A stretch of 64,000 bases of DNA from Dehalococcoidia bacterium (GCA_021731085.1 JAKFYB010000008.1:62001-126000), one strand, 5' to 3'. Positions 32,332 through 41,725 are shown, numbered from the stretch's first letter. Notes: generated by a model from the letters alone, not told the origin. Translations and numbers: made by a program.

Positions 32332-33897
32332 ATGCCACTGCGCGCCATCCTCGCCCCCTACGACAAGTCCGGACTCATCGACCTCGCCCGCGGCTTCGAG
32401 GCGCTCGGCATCGAGATGTACGCCACCGGCAACACCTTCCGCATCCTCACCGAAGCAGGCGTCGCCATCAAACCCGTCAGCGACCTCACTGGCTTCTCCG
32501 AGATCCTCGATGGCCGCGTGAAGACGCTGCACCCCGGCGTCCACGGCGGTATCCTCGCCCGCCGCGACCTGCCCGCGCACCTCGCGGAACTCGACGAGCA
32601 CGGCCTCAAGCCGATCGACATCATCGTCGGCGGGCTCTATCCGTTCCAGGAGACCGTCGCCAAAGACGGCGTGAAGCTCGAGGACGCGCTCGAACAGATC
32701 GACATCGGCGGGCCGACGATGCTGCGCGCCGCCGCCAAAAACTTCCTCCACGTCCTACCCGTTGTCGACCCCGCCGACTACAACGACGTCCTCGACGCGC
32801 TCCGCAACAACGAGACGCCTATCGACTGGCGCCGTAAGCTCGCGGTGAAGACGTTCCAGCACGTCGCGTCGTACGACACCGCAATCGCCACCTATCTCCG
32901 TGGCCATGAGCAGCCATTTCCCGACAACCTCACGCTCGCGCTCACTAAAAAGAGCGACCTGCGCTACGGCGAGAACCCGCACCAGCAGGCCGCCCTCTAT
33001 AAGCAGGTCAACCCGCTCGAACGCACGCCGGAGGGCATCGTCAACGCGACGCAGCTCCACGGCAAGGCGCTCTCGTACGTGAACATCCTCGACGCCGACG
33101 CGGCATGGTGCGCGGTGTGCGACTTCGACGACCCCACGATCGTCATCGTCAAGCACATGACGCCCTGCGGCATGGCCTCCCGCGAAGATCTCGCCGAAGC
33201 GTTCGCGCTCGCCTTCGCCGCCGACCCGATCTCGGCCTTCGGAGGCATCATCGCGATCAACCGCCCTGTCGATGGCGCGCTCGCGAAGGCCATCCGCAAC
33301 ACGAAGCACCCAACGAGCGGCCAGCGCCTCTTCGTCGAGATCATCATCGCGCCGTCATTCACGACAGATGCGGTCGAACAGCTCTCGAAGTCGAAGGACG
33401 TGCGCCTGCTCGAAGCACCCGCGGTCAACATGCGGCGTCGTGCGCTCGAACATCGCGGCGTCGTCGGCGGCATGCTCGTGCAGGAGTACGATCGACTCGC
33501 GAGCGATCCGCCGGAGTTGAAGGTGCTCTCAAAGCGCCAGCCAACCGACGCCGAGATCGCCGACCTGAAGTTCGCCTGGACTTGCTGCAAGCACGTCAAG
33601 TCGAACGCCGTCGTCGTCGTGAAGGATCGCAGCATGATCGGCATGGGCGCCGGCCAGACCAACCGCGTCCAGAGCGCCCGCATTGCCTGCAGCCAGGCCG
33701 CCGACGCCGCTCGCGGCGCCGTCTCCGCCTCCGATGCTTTCATCCCCTTCCCCGACACCGTCGAGGTCTGCGCCGAAGCCGGCATCACCGCCATCATCCA
33801 GACCGGCGGCTCCATTCGCGATGAGGATTCCGCAACTGTCTGCGACGCCCACGATATGGCGCTCGTCGCCACCGGCGTCCGCCACTTCAAGCACTGA
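32332..33897 (+). CDS. purH: Bifunctional AICAR transformylase / IMP cyclohydrolase
   Basis: 521 residues. It catalyses the last two steps of IMP synthesis. The N-terminal MGS-like IMP cyclohydrolase domain (1-150) includes YATGNTFRILTEAG, GRVKTLHPGVHGGILARR and IDIGGPTMLRAAAKNF. The C-terminal transformylase domain has LRYGENPHQQAALY, the VKHMTPCGMA loop with the catalytic Lys/His, and the VVVVKDRSMIGMGAGQTNR region. The start (32332) lies 37 bases after purM. With purF and purM it forms a partial pur operon; the other pur genes are elsewhere. Confidence 0.96.
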   Translation: MPLRAILAPYDKSGLIDLARGFEALGIEMYATGNTFRILTEAGVAIKPVSDLTGFSEILDGRVKTLHPGVHGGILARRDLPAHLAELDEHGLKPIDIIVGGLYPFQETVAKDGVKLEDALEQIDIGGPTMLRAAAKNFLHVLPVVDPADYNDVLDALRNNETPIDWRRKLAVKTFQHVASYDTAIATYLRGHEQPFPDNLTLALTKKSDLRYGENPHQQAALYKQVNPLERTPEGIVNATQLHGKALSYVNILDADAAWCAVCDFDDPTIVIVKHMTPCGMASREDLAEAFALAFAADPISAFGGIIAINRPVDGALAKAIRNTKHPTSGQRLFVEIIIAPSFTTDAVEQLSKSKDVRLLEAPAVNMRRRALEHRGVVGGMLVQEYDRLASDPPELKVLSKRQPTDAEIADLKFAWTCCKHVKSNAVVVVKDRSMIGMGAGQTNRVQSARIACSQAADAARGAVSASDAFIPFPDTVEVCAEAGITAIIQTGGSIRDEDSATVCDAHDMALVATGVRHFKH

Positions 33898-33992
33898 CAC
33901 CCACCAACGAGATCCCACTCCCGAAGCGCGACGCTTGCGCGAAGCTACAGCCACAGTCGATAATCCGCAGCTACATCGAGAGGGAGCAATCT

Positions 33993-35510
33993 TTGGCACG
34001 GCGAGGGCACACGCAGGGTCTCCTGACGATTCTGTTCACGGACATCGAAGCCTCCACGGCCATGACGCAGCGCATGGGCGATGCGCGCGCCCAGGAGATC
34101 GTGCGCGCGCACAACACCATCGTCCGCCGCGAAGTGCAGTCCCGCGGCGGCACCGAGATCAAACACACCGGCGACGGCATCATGGCGACCTTCCCGTCCG
34201 CGGCCCGTGCTGTCGCGGCGGCGGTTGCGATCCAGGAAGGCACGCGCGTATATAGCGAGGCCCACCCGGCAACCGCCTTTCAGGTCAACAGCGGCCTCAA
34301 CGCGGGCGAGCCGGTCGCCGAGGATGCGGACGTGTTCGGCACCGCCGTCCAGCTCGCCGCGCGGACATGCGCCGAGGCGCACGGCGGTAAGATTCTCGCG
34401 ACGAACGTCGTGCGCGAGCTCGTCTACGGGAAGGGCGCGCTGTTCGACGACATAGGCGCGACGTCGCTCAAGGGATATGACCAGCCCATCCACCTCTACG
34501 AAGTTGGAGTGGGCGCCGACGGCATCGACGAGGGTGCCGCTGCCGGAAGGAACTGGCGCGTGCCAGCAGTCTTAGGCGGAACCGTTGCGCTGATTGCGAT
34601 CGTGACAGTTGGCGCCGCCGCGTTCTCGCTGCGTGGGGATGGTGGTGATGCCGCAAGCGCCGATGCGGGTCCGGCGCTGACGGACTACCGGTTCTCAGCC
34701 AGCGGCGAAACGGAAATCGTGAGTCTCACGGGGGATTGCGTAGTTGAGGATGTCGTGATCATCGGGGAGATCCAGCAACAGGTGCAAGGAGATGTCGTCG
34801 GGACGGCGCTCACCACCTTTGAGGGACGCAGGCGTCTGTCCGACGACTGCGACTCGCTAGTCATCGCATCTGCTACCACGTACGACTTCGCGGGCCGCGG
34901 ATCCTTTGTCGACGAATCGGAGGGGTTCACGCGGCGTCAACTCGGGGAATTGGACGCTGCTGAGACCAGCGCAACGGACACGCTGGCAGGAGGCGTCGCG
35001 TACAACGGAACAGGTGACCTCAGTGGCGTTACTGGCACGATTTACTGCGCAGCGTCGAGTCTTCGCGATGAAGAAATTAGCCTGAGCAACCAGAGTGAAT
35101 GCGTCCTTCGCATGGCTTCAGCGTCGGAGCGCGTCGCCGTCACCGCGATAGGCGTTGCCGACACGTCCGATGTGACGACCCAGCTGGGCGCTTCCGGTGT
35201 CTCCAACAACTTCAAGTTTCTCGTCGTGTTCCGCAACAACAGCGAAGCCGACCTCGTCGACGCCGTCCTCTCGCTGCGCTTGCCCGAAGGCGTCTCGATC
35301 GAAGCGACTGCTTTCGGCGAGCAGCAGCCAGCTAGCAATCCGCTGTCATGGACGCTCGGCACGATCCCCGCCGGCGAAAACGGAAGCATCGAGTTCCGCA
35401 TGCAGCTCATCGAAAGCGACGCCGACAGCTTCACCATCACGCCCCACATCGAGGCCGAAGGCGCCGACATCCAGCACATGGAGCCCACCACGCTCACCGT
35501 CGTCCGCTGA
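33993..35510 (+). CDS. Class III adenylate/guanylate cyclase-domain membrane protein
   Basis: 505 residues, TTG start with an AGGGAG site. Residues 8-165 form a class III cyclase domain: TILFTDIEASTAM (metal-binding Asp), EIKHTGDGIMATF (second metal Asp and substrate Lys), and AVQLAARTCAEAHGGKIL. The last has Gln where many cyclases have the transition-state Asn, but the Arg is kept. One membrane segment follows (about 188-212). The outside half (215-505) is beta-rich with a DUF11-like C-terminal segment (FLVVFRNNSEADLVDAVLSLRLP). This order, cyclase inside and sensor outside at the C-terminus, suggests a surface signal feeding a cyclic-nucleotide output. Confidence 0.8.
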   Translation: MARRGHTQGLLTILFTDIEASTAMTQRMGDARAQEIVRAHNTIVRREVQSRGGTEIKHTGDGIMATFPSAARAVAAAVAIQEGTRVYSEAHPATAFQVNSGLNAGEPVAEDADVFGTAVQLAARTCAEAHGGKILATNVVRELVYGKGALFDDIGATSLKGYDQPIHLYEVGVGADGIDEGAAAGRNWRVPAVLGGTVALIAIVTVGAAAFSLRGDGGDAASADAGPALTDYRFSASGETEIVSLTGDCVVEDVVIIGEIQQQVQGDVVGTALTTFEGRRRLSDDCDSLVIASATTYDFAGRGSFVDESEGFTRRQLGELDAAETSATDTLAGGVAYNGTGDLSGVTGTIYCAASSLRDEEISLSNQSECVLRMASASERVAVTAIGVADTSDVTTQLGASGVSNNFKFLVVFRNNSEADLVDAVLSLRLPEGVSIEATAFGEQQPASNPLSWTLGTIPAGENGSIEFRMQLIESDADSFTITPHIEAEGADIQHMEPTTLTVVR

Positions 35511-35533
35511 GCATTGACGCATCGCCTCGACGG

Positions 35534-36001
35534 TTAATGATACGAATCCGGCACCGGCCCCACGATCTCCATCGCGTATCGCCCAGCGATCGCGCCCAGT
35601 TCCGCTTCGTCGTTGGAACCGCTGGCGAAGAACGCCGATAGCTCGTCGAAGTACCCGACCATCGCCGCCGGCGTGTAGATGTTGAGCTTGCTCCCGCCGG
35701 ACGGCCCGACCCGGAACGTGTGCTCCACGCCCTTAGGCACATACACGAATGAGCCAGCCGCACAGACGGTCTCCTCCCCGGCGATGAACATCGTGTACTC
35801 GCCGGCGATGACGTAAAACGACTCTGCTGCGTCGCGATGGATGTGCATCGGAGGACTCAGGTCCGCCGGCTCGTCCGACTCCAGTAGCGAAAACGCGCCG
35901 CCGGTTTCCGGCCCCGACGCCTTCACCACCATCGCGAATCCACCACCCATATCGATGCGGTGTCCGCCGCCGGGTAGAAGTACTACGGGTGCCTCAGCCA
36001 T
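35534..36001 (-). CDS. Cupin domain-containing protein
   Basis: 155 residues with a single cupin barrel. Motif 1 is PPMHIHRDAAESFYVIAGEYTMFI (His-x-His ... Glu) and motif 2 is AAGSFVYVPKGVEHTFRV. The metal-binding residues His, His, Glu and His are all present, so it probably binds a metal. ATG 36001 follows a GAGGAG site. Convergent with the cyclase gene (23 bases between stops). Substrate unknown. Confidence 0.85.
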   Translation of the reverse strand: MAEAPVVLLPGGGHRIDMGGGFAMVVKASGPETGGAFSLLESDEPADLSPPMHIHRDAAESFYVIAGEYTMFIAGEETVCAAGSFVYVPKGVEHTFRVGPSGGSKLNIYTPAAMVGYFDELSAFFASGSNDEAELGAIAGRYAMEIVGPVPDSYH

Positions 36002-36158
36002 TGTGTTCTCCTCTTTGTCGAGTAAATTGGGCCGTAGCGGGCGCGTCCGGAATCGAGAATGGCATCCTAAGGAGGGCGGTCGCAGGGTGCAAATGCACTA
36101 GACTTCATGCACGGCAGCAGCCGCGGACCGCGCGCCCGCAACGAACGAAACCAAGCTG

Positions 36159-36184
36159 GAACGCCCGCCCACCGACGGGCGTTC
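36159..36184. terminator. Strong hairpin in the 5' region of the GalT-like gene
   Basis: GAACGCCCG (36159-36167) and CGGGCGTTC (36176-36184) form a perfect 9-bp stem with an 8-base loop, 55 bases before ATG 36240. It is followed by TACTAT, not a clean T-run. It could be an attenuator of the downstream gene or the terminator of a short RNA. Confidence 0.4.
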
Positions 36185-36239
36185 TACTATGAAACCCACC
36201 AGACGGCCGCGCCACGGCCGATAACCCACGAGGGGATCC

Positions 36240-37331
36240 ATGGCCATCCAGCAGGACTACAGCATCGCCCAGATCGAAGACCTCGTCGACGCTCTGGGCC
36301 ATGACGAGCACGCGCGCTTCGAGCGCCTCTTCGACATCAGCAGCACCATCGGCTCGCTCGTCCCGCCGGATGCGATGGTGCCCTGGATCGAGAAGCAGTT
36401 CGGCAGCGTGGACGCGACGCGCGAGCAGAAGATCATCAAGATCACCAACAAGGTCACGCTTGAGGGCGTGCTTTTCAACTGGCTCCGTTCAAGCCGCCCC
36501 ATGTGGCATCACGAGATCGATCTCGACAAAGAGCTCGACGGAGGCATGCACGACGCGCTCGCCGATCCCTACAACGGCACGCCGGAGGATCTCTTCGGGC
36601 GCGTGCGCGGAAAGTACTGCGTGACTGCCAGCAACATCGCCAAGTTCGACGGCTTCCACGGCCTCGTCGTCTTCAATGAGAAGCACCCGCTCAAGTTCAC
36701 GCGCGAGATGGTGCACGACTACATCGACACCGGCGGCCGCTGGGGCGATCTCGCTCACGCATCCGACCCCGAAGCAAAGTACTACATGCTGCTCTGGAAC
36801 TGCCTCTGGCGCGCCGGCGCATCGCTCGTCCACGGCCACGCTCAGGTCATCATGGGCCGCGAGATGCACTACGCCGCCGTCGAGCACCTTCGCCGCTCCG
36901 CCGCCGTCTACCAGGCGCACGAACGCCACAACTACTTCACGGATTTCTATCTCGCACACCAATCCGTCGGTTGTGCGTTCGAGAAGGAGGGCACGAAGGT
37001 CATCGCCAATCTCACGCCAAAGAAGGAGAACGAGGTCATCCTTCTCGCGCCGTACGTCACATCGTCGCTGAAGGACCGAATCTACGAAGTCCTCGCCTGC
37101 TATCGCGATCGCATGGGCATCTCGTCGTTCAACCTCGTCATCTATGCGCCGCCGTGGTCAGAGACGTCAGAGTCGTGGGAGGGCTTCCCGGTTGTCGTGC
37201 GCATCGTCGACCGCGGCGATCCGTCGTCGCGCACGGCCGACTTCGGAGCGATGGAGCTGTACGCAGCCAGCGTCGTGTCCAGCGATCCGTTCGCCGTCGC
37301 GCGCACCCTTCGCGAAGCGCTCGAGGCGTAG
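36240..37331 (+). CDS. GalT/HIT-superfamily nucleotidyltransferase-like protein
   Basis: 363 residues. The key motif is SLVHGHAQVIMG (about residues 198-209): His-x-His-x-Gln, as in galactose-1-phosphate uridylyltransferases and related HIT enzymes, where the middle His is the nucleophile. Upstream FDGFHGLVVFNEKHPLKF fits the HIT fold, and the MGISSFNLVIYAPPW stretch fits the second half. ATG 36240 has a GAGG site. The usual zinc-site cysteines of GalT are not evident, so a sugar-1-phosphate role is likely but the substrate is uncertain. The methyltransferase gene starts 3 bases after its stop. Confidence 0.7.
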   Translation: MAIQQDYSIAQIEDLVDALGHDEHARFERLFDISSTIGSLVPPDAMVPWIEKQFGSVDATREQKIIKITNKVTLEGVLFNWLRSSRPMWHHEIDLDKELDGGMHDALADPYNGTPEDLFGRVRGKYCVTASNIAKFDGFHGLVVFNEKHPLKFTREMVHDYIDTGGRWGDLAHASDPEAKYYMLLWNCLWRAGASLVHGHAQVIMGREMHYAAVEHLRRSAAVYQAHERHNYFTDFYLAHQSVGCAFEKEGTKVIANLTPKKENEVILLAPYVTSSLKDRIYEVLACYRDRMGISSFNLVIYAPPWSETSESWEGFPVVVRIVDRGDPSSRTADFGAMELYAASVVSSDPFAVARTLREALEA

Positions 37332-37334
37332 CGT

Positions 37335-38042
37335 ATGCCGTGGCGCGTCCGCGAACGCTACTTTGCGCAGGAGTACCTGACGCCCGGCGTCCGTGAGACC
37401 GAAGATCTCGCCCGCACGCACATCGCGCCGGGCGCCGACACGCGCATCCTCGAGATTGCGTCAGGTAAAGGCACGACGGCGCTGAAGTTCGCGGCGGAGT
37501 ACGGCTGCACGGTCGTCGGCGTCGACCCTTACCTCCCTTTTGTCAGTGAAGCCGTCCTGAATGCTCGCGCCGCTCCAAGCGCAGCGTTCGTGTTTGGCGA
37601 GGGCGGGCGCGCGCCAGTGTGCGACAACGCGTTCGACGGGGCGATGTGCATCGGCGCGCCGAGCATCGTCGGCACTGCACCGTGCTTCCGCGCGATGTTC
37701 CGAGCGCTGCGACCGGGCGGCATCGCCGTCGCCAGCGACTGGACGTGGGCGACCGACAGCCCGCCGCCCGAAGCAGTGCCAGCCGGCGTGAAACCGCCCT
37801 TCACAACGCTCGACGCGTACACGGACGCCATCCGCGAGGCCGGCTTCGAGATCATCCACGCTGAACCGATGCCCCAGCGCGTCTGGGACGACTACTACGC
37901 CACCCTCCGCATCATCGTGGCCGAAGAGCGCGCGCAGATGCGCACCTTCCCCGAAGACCCCATCGAGTCCGAGATCAAGGCCTACGACGCCGGCGGCCAC
38001 CTCTGGCAATACAGCGCCTTCGTCGCGAGGAAGCCATCCTGA
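37335..38042 (+). CDS. SAM-dependent methyltransferase (class I)
   Basis: 235 residues. The Rossmann-type SAM site is visible: ILEIASGKGTTALKFA (motif I, GxG at residues 38-46), VVGVDPY (motif II acidic residue) and NAFDGAMCIGA (motif IV region). ATG 37335 lies 3 bases after the GalT-like gene, so the two are probably co-transcribed. The substrate cannot be inferred. Family assignment is good at the fold level only. Confidence 0.85.
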   Translation: MPWRVRERYFAQEYLTPGVRETEDLARTHIAPGADTRILEIASGKGTTALKFAAEYGCTVVGVDPYLPFVSEAVLNARAAPSAAFVFGEGGRAPVCDNAFDGAMCIGAPSIVGTAPCFRAMFRALRPGGIAVASDWTWATDSPPPEAVPAGVKPPFTTLDAYTDAIREAGFEIIHAEPMPQRVWDDYYATLRIIVAEERAQMRTFPEDPIESEIKAYDAGGHLWQYSAFVARKPS

Positions 38043-38076
38043 TCAGTGGGCGAGCACGTAGTGCATGTTCAGTACC

Positions 38077-38094
38077 GCGGAGCTTTAGCTCCGC
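38077..38094. repeat. Palindromic repeat, GCGGAGCT family
   Basis: GCGGAGCT tt AGCTCCGC, perfect 8-bp arms, in the gap before the ABC1 kinase gene. Further copies lie at 49286 and 58341. Confidence 0.7.
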
Positions 38095-38210
38095 CGCGCT
38101 CGTCGCTCAGGGCAGAGGGTCGGAGGAACAGTCGACTTCATGCTGATTTCCAAGATATCTGTTTCCATCTGTTCACATCTGTTGAAGTCCTCAACTGCAA
38201 CAATGAAGTA

Positions 38211-39566
38211 ATGACCACCGACGACCACCACATCCGCGGCAACCGCCTCACGCGCTCCCTCCGCCCGGTGCGGCTCGCCGGGCGCGCTGCAGTGCGCTGG
38301 GCTGGCACGTACACGGCGTTCGGCGAAAAGCGACAGCAGAAGCGCGAGCAGTTCGTCCTCCGCACGGCCGACGACGTCACACAGACCATGGGGAACATGA
38401 AGGGCGCCTTCATGAAGCTCGGTCAGGTGCTCTCGGTCATGGAAGGCGTCCTACCGCCGGAGATGCGCGAACAGCTCGCCACGCTGCAGGCCGATGCGCC
38501 GCCGATGTCCTACGAGCTGGTCGAGTCCGTCTTCCAGCGCGAGTTTGGAGCATCGGCTACGACGCTGTTTCGCAGCTTCGATCCTATTCCCGTGGCGGCA
38601 GCATCGATCGGCCAGGTGCATCGCGCCGTCATGCACGACGGCTCGCTCGCCGCAGTGAAGGTGCAGTACCCGGGCGTCAAGGAGGCGATCGATCACGACA
38701 TCGACAACTTCAGCATGTTCATCCCGCTCGCCGGCCTGATGGCGCCGGGCGCCGACGTCTCGAAGATGGCAAGCGAGCTCATCGCCGGCCTCCACAACGA
38801 GCTCGACTACCTCCGCGAGGCCGAGTGGCAGCAGCGCTTCGCCGAGCGTTTCGATGGCCATCCGTTCGCGCGCGTCCCGCGAGTCCACCGCGACCTCACG
38901 ACGTCGCACGTCCTGACGCAGGAGTTCATCGAGGGCAGCCCGTTTGCCGCCGCGCTCAAAATGTCGCAGGACGATCGCGATCGCATCGCCGAGATCATCT
39001 TCCGCTACTGCTTCGGCTCGATCTACCGGTACAACCTCTTCAACGGCGATCCGCATCCGGGCAACTACATCCTCTGCGATGACGGTCGCGTCGCCTTCGT
39101 CGACTACGGCTGCATCGTCGAGTTCGACGACGCAACGATCGCAAAGTTCGTCGCCATCATCCGCTCGATCCTCGATCGCAACCACGATGCTTGGCGCGCG
39201 GCCGTCGAGGATGCAGGCATCCTTCAACGCAACGCGCCGTTCACGACGGACGAACTGTGGGATCACATGCAGTGGTACTGGGCGCCCATCCTCGAGGACG
39301 ACGTCACGTTCACGCCGAACCTCGCGGCCGAAATGATCGCGCGCAACACGGCGACGACAGGGCTTGGCGGCCGCATCAACAAGTACTGCAACGTCCCGGA
39401 GGGCATGGTCTACCTGACGCGCATTAACTTCGGCCTCGCCGGCGTCCTCGCGAGCCTCAACGCGAAGGGCCCCTGGCGCGCCATCGTCCGCGAATACATC
39501 GACAACGCCCCACCAGCCACAGCCCTCGGCCGAGCCTCCGCCGCCGCCACCGGCAAGTCCATCTAG
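38211..39566 (+). CDS. AarF/UbiB (ABC1) atypical kinase family protein
   Basis: 451 residues from ATG 38211; a longer upstream reading runs through a dispersed repeat and is rejected. Seen: MGNMKGAFMKLGQVLSVMEGVLPPEM, the KxGQ motif diagnostic of the family (about residue 60), AASIGQVHRAVMHDGSLAAVKVQYPGV (Ala-rich nucleotide loop and catalytic Lys), ELDYLREAEWQ, FNGDPHPGNYILCDDG and VAFVDYG (metal-binding Asp). The family acts on quinone or isoprenoid lipid metabolism through ATP binding. Only two adjacent upstream genes point the same way; no quinone gene is nearby. Confidence 0.9.
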   Translation: MTTDDHHIRGNRLTRSLRPVRLAGRAAVRWAGTYTAFGEKRQQKREQFVLRTADDVTQTMGNMKGAFMKLGQVLSVMEGVLPPEMREQLATLQADAPPMSYELVESVFQREFGASATTLFRSFDPIPVAAASIGQVHRAVMHDGSLAAVKVQYPGVKEAIDHDIDNFSMFIPLAGLMAPGADVSKMASELIAGLHNELDYLREAEWQQRFAERFDGHPFARVPRVHRDLTTSHVLTQEFIEGSPFAAALKMSQDDRDRIAEIIFRYCFGSIYRYNLFNGDPHPGNYILCDDGRVAFVDYGCIVEFDDATIAKFVAIIRSILDRNHDAWRAAVEDAGILQRNAPFTTDELWDHMQWYWAPILEDDVTFTPNLAAEMIARNTATTGLGGRINKYCNVPEGMVYLTRINFGLAGVLASLNAKGPWRAIVREYIDNAPPATALGRASAAATGKSI

Positions 39567-39956
39567 CCATCCGGCAACCAAACGACGTCCGTCATTCTGA
39601 GCGCCAGCGAAGAATCTAGGTTGGCCACCTCAAAGCCCCATGCGAAAGCCCCACCCGCGCCAAGACTGAGCCCCCCTCTCCACCGACGTGGAGAGGGGTC
39701 GGGGGTGAGGTCCTCCCAAGCGACAGCGCCAACCGCGACACGGCCAAGCTCCCCCTCTCCGCCATGCGGAGACTCCACCGACGTGGAGAGGGGCCGGGGG
39801 TGAGGTCCTCCGCTGCGAAAACCGCAATGTTCGTCAATTTCCAAGATCATCCCTGATCCCCATTGACAGTCTGCCACTAGAGTGCCATCATAATGCCATC
39901 ACACAACCGGCTGAGTGCAGGCAAATAACCAGACCGCGCAGGATCAGGACCACCCG
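39567..39956. other. 390-base intergenic region with paired CCCCTCTCC repeats
   Basis: No convincing coding frame. It holds two copies of a repeat: CCCCTCTCCAC-cgac-GTGGAGAGGGG (39673-39698) followed by GGGGGTGAGGTCC, and a longer-spaced second copy (about 39751-39806) ending in the same GGGGGTGAGGTCC. The repeats account for most of the stretch. The last 50 bases should contain the promoter and leader of the gene at 39957. Confidence 0.6.
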
Positions 39957-40505
39957 ATGACCACCGAACTCCGAACCGAACCTGTATTCGATGCCCTTAA
40001 GCAGCCCCTCGCCCTTATCGAGAGCGACGACCGCCGCCGGGCCATCGAAACCTACATCGAAGCCGCCCGCATCCCCCTCGAGCGCGCTGTCCACGACCTC
40101 ATGTCCCAGATGGCGTCGGCCGTCGATGAGCAGGTAGCCGCGCACTACAAGGTCCGCCTCAACTACGCCCCGGGCGGCCTCCAGGTCGAGGTCGATGCCA
40201 AGGCGCCCGCAGCCGGCGAGGACCCGCAGGCCTTCTCCACCGCCGAGGGTGATGTCGAGAAGATCACCATCCGCATCCCCGCCGAACTAAAGGATCTCGC
40301 CCAGCAGGCGGCCTCCCAGGCCGGCACTTCTGCGAACACCTGGTTCGTGAAAGCCCTCGCACGCGCCGTCCGCAACATCGACGTCACGACAGCGCCCCCG
40401 CTTTCCAGCGCTTCTCCGCCCGCCAGCGCGCAGTGGCGCGAGGAGAAGCGCCACGGCGGCCGGGGCTCACGCCTCAGCGGTTGGGTCGGCGGCGACGACG
40501 AGTAG
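39957..40505 (+). CDS. Ribbon-helix-helix / HicB-like protein
   Basis: 182 residues from ATG 39957 (a GTG at 39915 in frame is less likely). The middle of the protein, EKITIRIPAELKDLAQQAASQAG followed by TSANTWFVKALARAVRN (about 100-140), matches a ribbon-helix-helix DNA-binding motif as in HicB/Arc-like antitoxins. The N-terminal half (helical, ALIESDDRRRAIETYIEA) is unknown, and the C-terminal tail is Ser/Gly/Arg-rich. No toxin gene is seen next to it. A dimeric DNA-binding regulator is inferred. Confidence 0.65.
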   Translation: MTTELRTEPVFDALKQPLALIESDDRRRAIETYIEAARIPLERAVHDLMSQMASAVDEQVAAHYKVRLNYAPGGLQVEVDAKAPAAGEDPQAFSTAEGDVEKITIRIPAELKDLAQQAASQAGTSANTWFVKALARAVRNIDVTTAPPLSSASPPASAQWREEKRHGGRGSRLSGWVGGDDE

Positions 40506-40595
40506 CGCCATCGGCGGAGCGAGGGCCTTCAGCCCACCGGTAAAAATGGAAGCAGCGCGGTCATCAGCCGCGAGAAACGGCAAAGGAGTCACACC

Positions 40596-40823
40596 ATGAC
40601 ATTCAACGACATCCTTCTCGAGCAGCAAATGGAGAAAGCACGCAAGCTCGATTTGGCATGGGCTCGCTTTCAGGACGAGGCTGTCCGCATGGACCGGGAA
40701 GCGCACCCAAACCGCGGCCCGGTTGCGAGCATACGCCACCTGACCGCTGCGGCGCTCGTGCGCATCAGCATCTGGCTCGACCGCCGCGCCGGCGAACGCG
40801 CTTTCACACCAACCGCGCAATAG
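40596..40823 (+). CDS. Small hypothetical protein (75 residues)
   Basis: ATG 40596 has an AAAGGAG site 9 bases upstream. Helical, charged, one weakly hydrophobic segment (HLTAAALVRISIWL, about 48-61) that might contact membrane. No family recognised. It is second in a same-strand run of small genes (39957-42135) before the parS site. Confidence 0.55.
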   Translation: MTFNDILLEQQMEKARKLDLAWARFQDEAVRMDREAHPNRGPVASIRHLTAAALVRISIWLDRRAGERAFTPTAQ

Positions 40824-40855
40824 CAGGACGCCGTAGCGTCCCGCGCACAGCAGAG

Positions 40856-41167
40856 ATGGATAGAGACGATCGGAGCACAGACATGCAGGACAGAGCATCA
40901 TGGCACGCATGGACCGAGCGCGAGTGGCGCGACGAAGTGGCCGACAAGGATGAACATCTCGGTCGCTTCGACGAGGACATCGACGGCTTCATCGACGACA
41001 TGAAGGACATGGCGCGCACAATCATCGAATGCACCGTCGAGCCTGTGCGGGCCTTCGCGCAAGGGTTCCCACGCACGATGGCGTTCGAGACGCAGTGGCA
41101 CGAGGCGCGCCGCTGGAGCAAGCCAAACAAGGCATGGCGTTACGCCCGCCGTCGCTGGCGCCTGTAG
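40856..41167 (+). CDS. Small hypothetical acidic/aromatic protein (103 residues)
   Basis: Chosen from ATG 40856; an ATG at 40883 is also possible. The middle is strongly acidic (DEHLGRFDEDIDGFIDDMKDMA) and the end is basic (KAWRYARRRWRL), with several Trp. No domain recognised. Same strand and tight spacing with neighbours suggest a small operon; an inverted repeat (41179-41242) follows its stop. Confidence 0.5.
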   Translation: MDRDDRSTDMQDRASWHAWTEREWRDEVADKDEHLGRFDEDIDGFIDDMKDMARTIIECTVEPVRAFAQGFPRTMAFETQWHEARRWSKPNKAWRYARRRWRL

Positions 41168-41178
41168 CACCCACGCTC

Positions 41179-41242
41179 GTAGGGACGAAGCTTCAGCTCT
41201 GTCCGAACAAGTGCTGGGACGGAGCTAAAGCTTCGTCCCTAC
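41179..41242. repeat. Inverted repeat, GTAGGGACGAAGCTT family (15-bp arms)
   Basis: GTAGGGACGAAGCTT (41179-41193) and AAGCTTCGTCCCTAC (41228-41242) are exact reverse complements, with a shorter imperfect copy between them. The right half matches the element at 58291-58314. Confidence 0.7.
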
Positions 41243-41257
41243 ACCCGAGAGGTCCAC

Positions 41258-41725
41258 ATGAGACTCGCAACCTTCGTCATCGCCCTCCTCCTCCTCGCCG
41301 GCACGGTCGATCCCACGCAGGGCTGGCTCATCGCGCTCACCGTCGTCGCGGGGCTGGCCGCGTTCCGGCCGCGATTCTGGGGCGCGCTCACCCTGAAGCC
41401 GGCCATCGACTTCCGGCTCGCGGCGTTTGTCTTCGCCGTACTGCTCCTCGTCGGCGCGATCGAACCGACGAAGGACTGGCTCATCGGCCTTACAATCGTC
41501 TCTGGCATCGCCATGGTGTGCCCGAAGGTCATCTCCATCGACCTCTTCGGAGAGCGCGAACGTGAGCGCACGAAGTTCTGGTACTGGACGACGAGCAGCC
41601 CCTTCGGGCGGCGCGTGATGGACGGCAACTGGGGCGCGCAGGCCCAGACCGAGTTCGATGATTGGGGCGGAGGCGGGCGCCGCTCACGGCACCAGGGTGA
41701 TATCTCCGGAGGTGAGTGGTCATGA
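41258..41725 (+). CDS. Small integral membrane protein (155 residues)
   Basis: ATG 41258 has an AGAGGT site. Two duplicated hydrophobic blocks are seen: FVIALLLLAGTVDPTQGWLIALT (residues 5-27) and FVFAVLLLVGAIEPTKDWLIGLT (about 60-82), so the N-terminal half arose by internal duplication. The C-terminal 60 residues are soluble, with WYWTTSSPFG and a Gly/Asp-rich end. The stop overlaps the next start (ATGA), implying translational coupling with the thioredoxin-like gene. No family recognised. Confidence 0.65.
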   Translation: MRLATFVIALLLLAGTVDPTQGWLIALTVVAGLAAFRPRFWGALTLKPAIDFRLAAFVFAVLLLVGAIEPTKDWLIGLTIVSGIAMVCPKVISIDLFGERERERTKFWYWTTSSPFGRRVMDGNWGAQAQTEFDDWGGGGRRSRHQGDISGGEWS

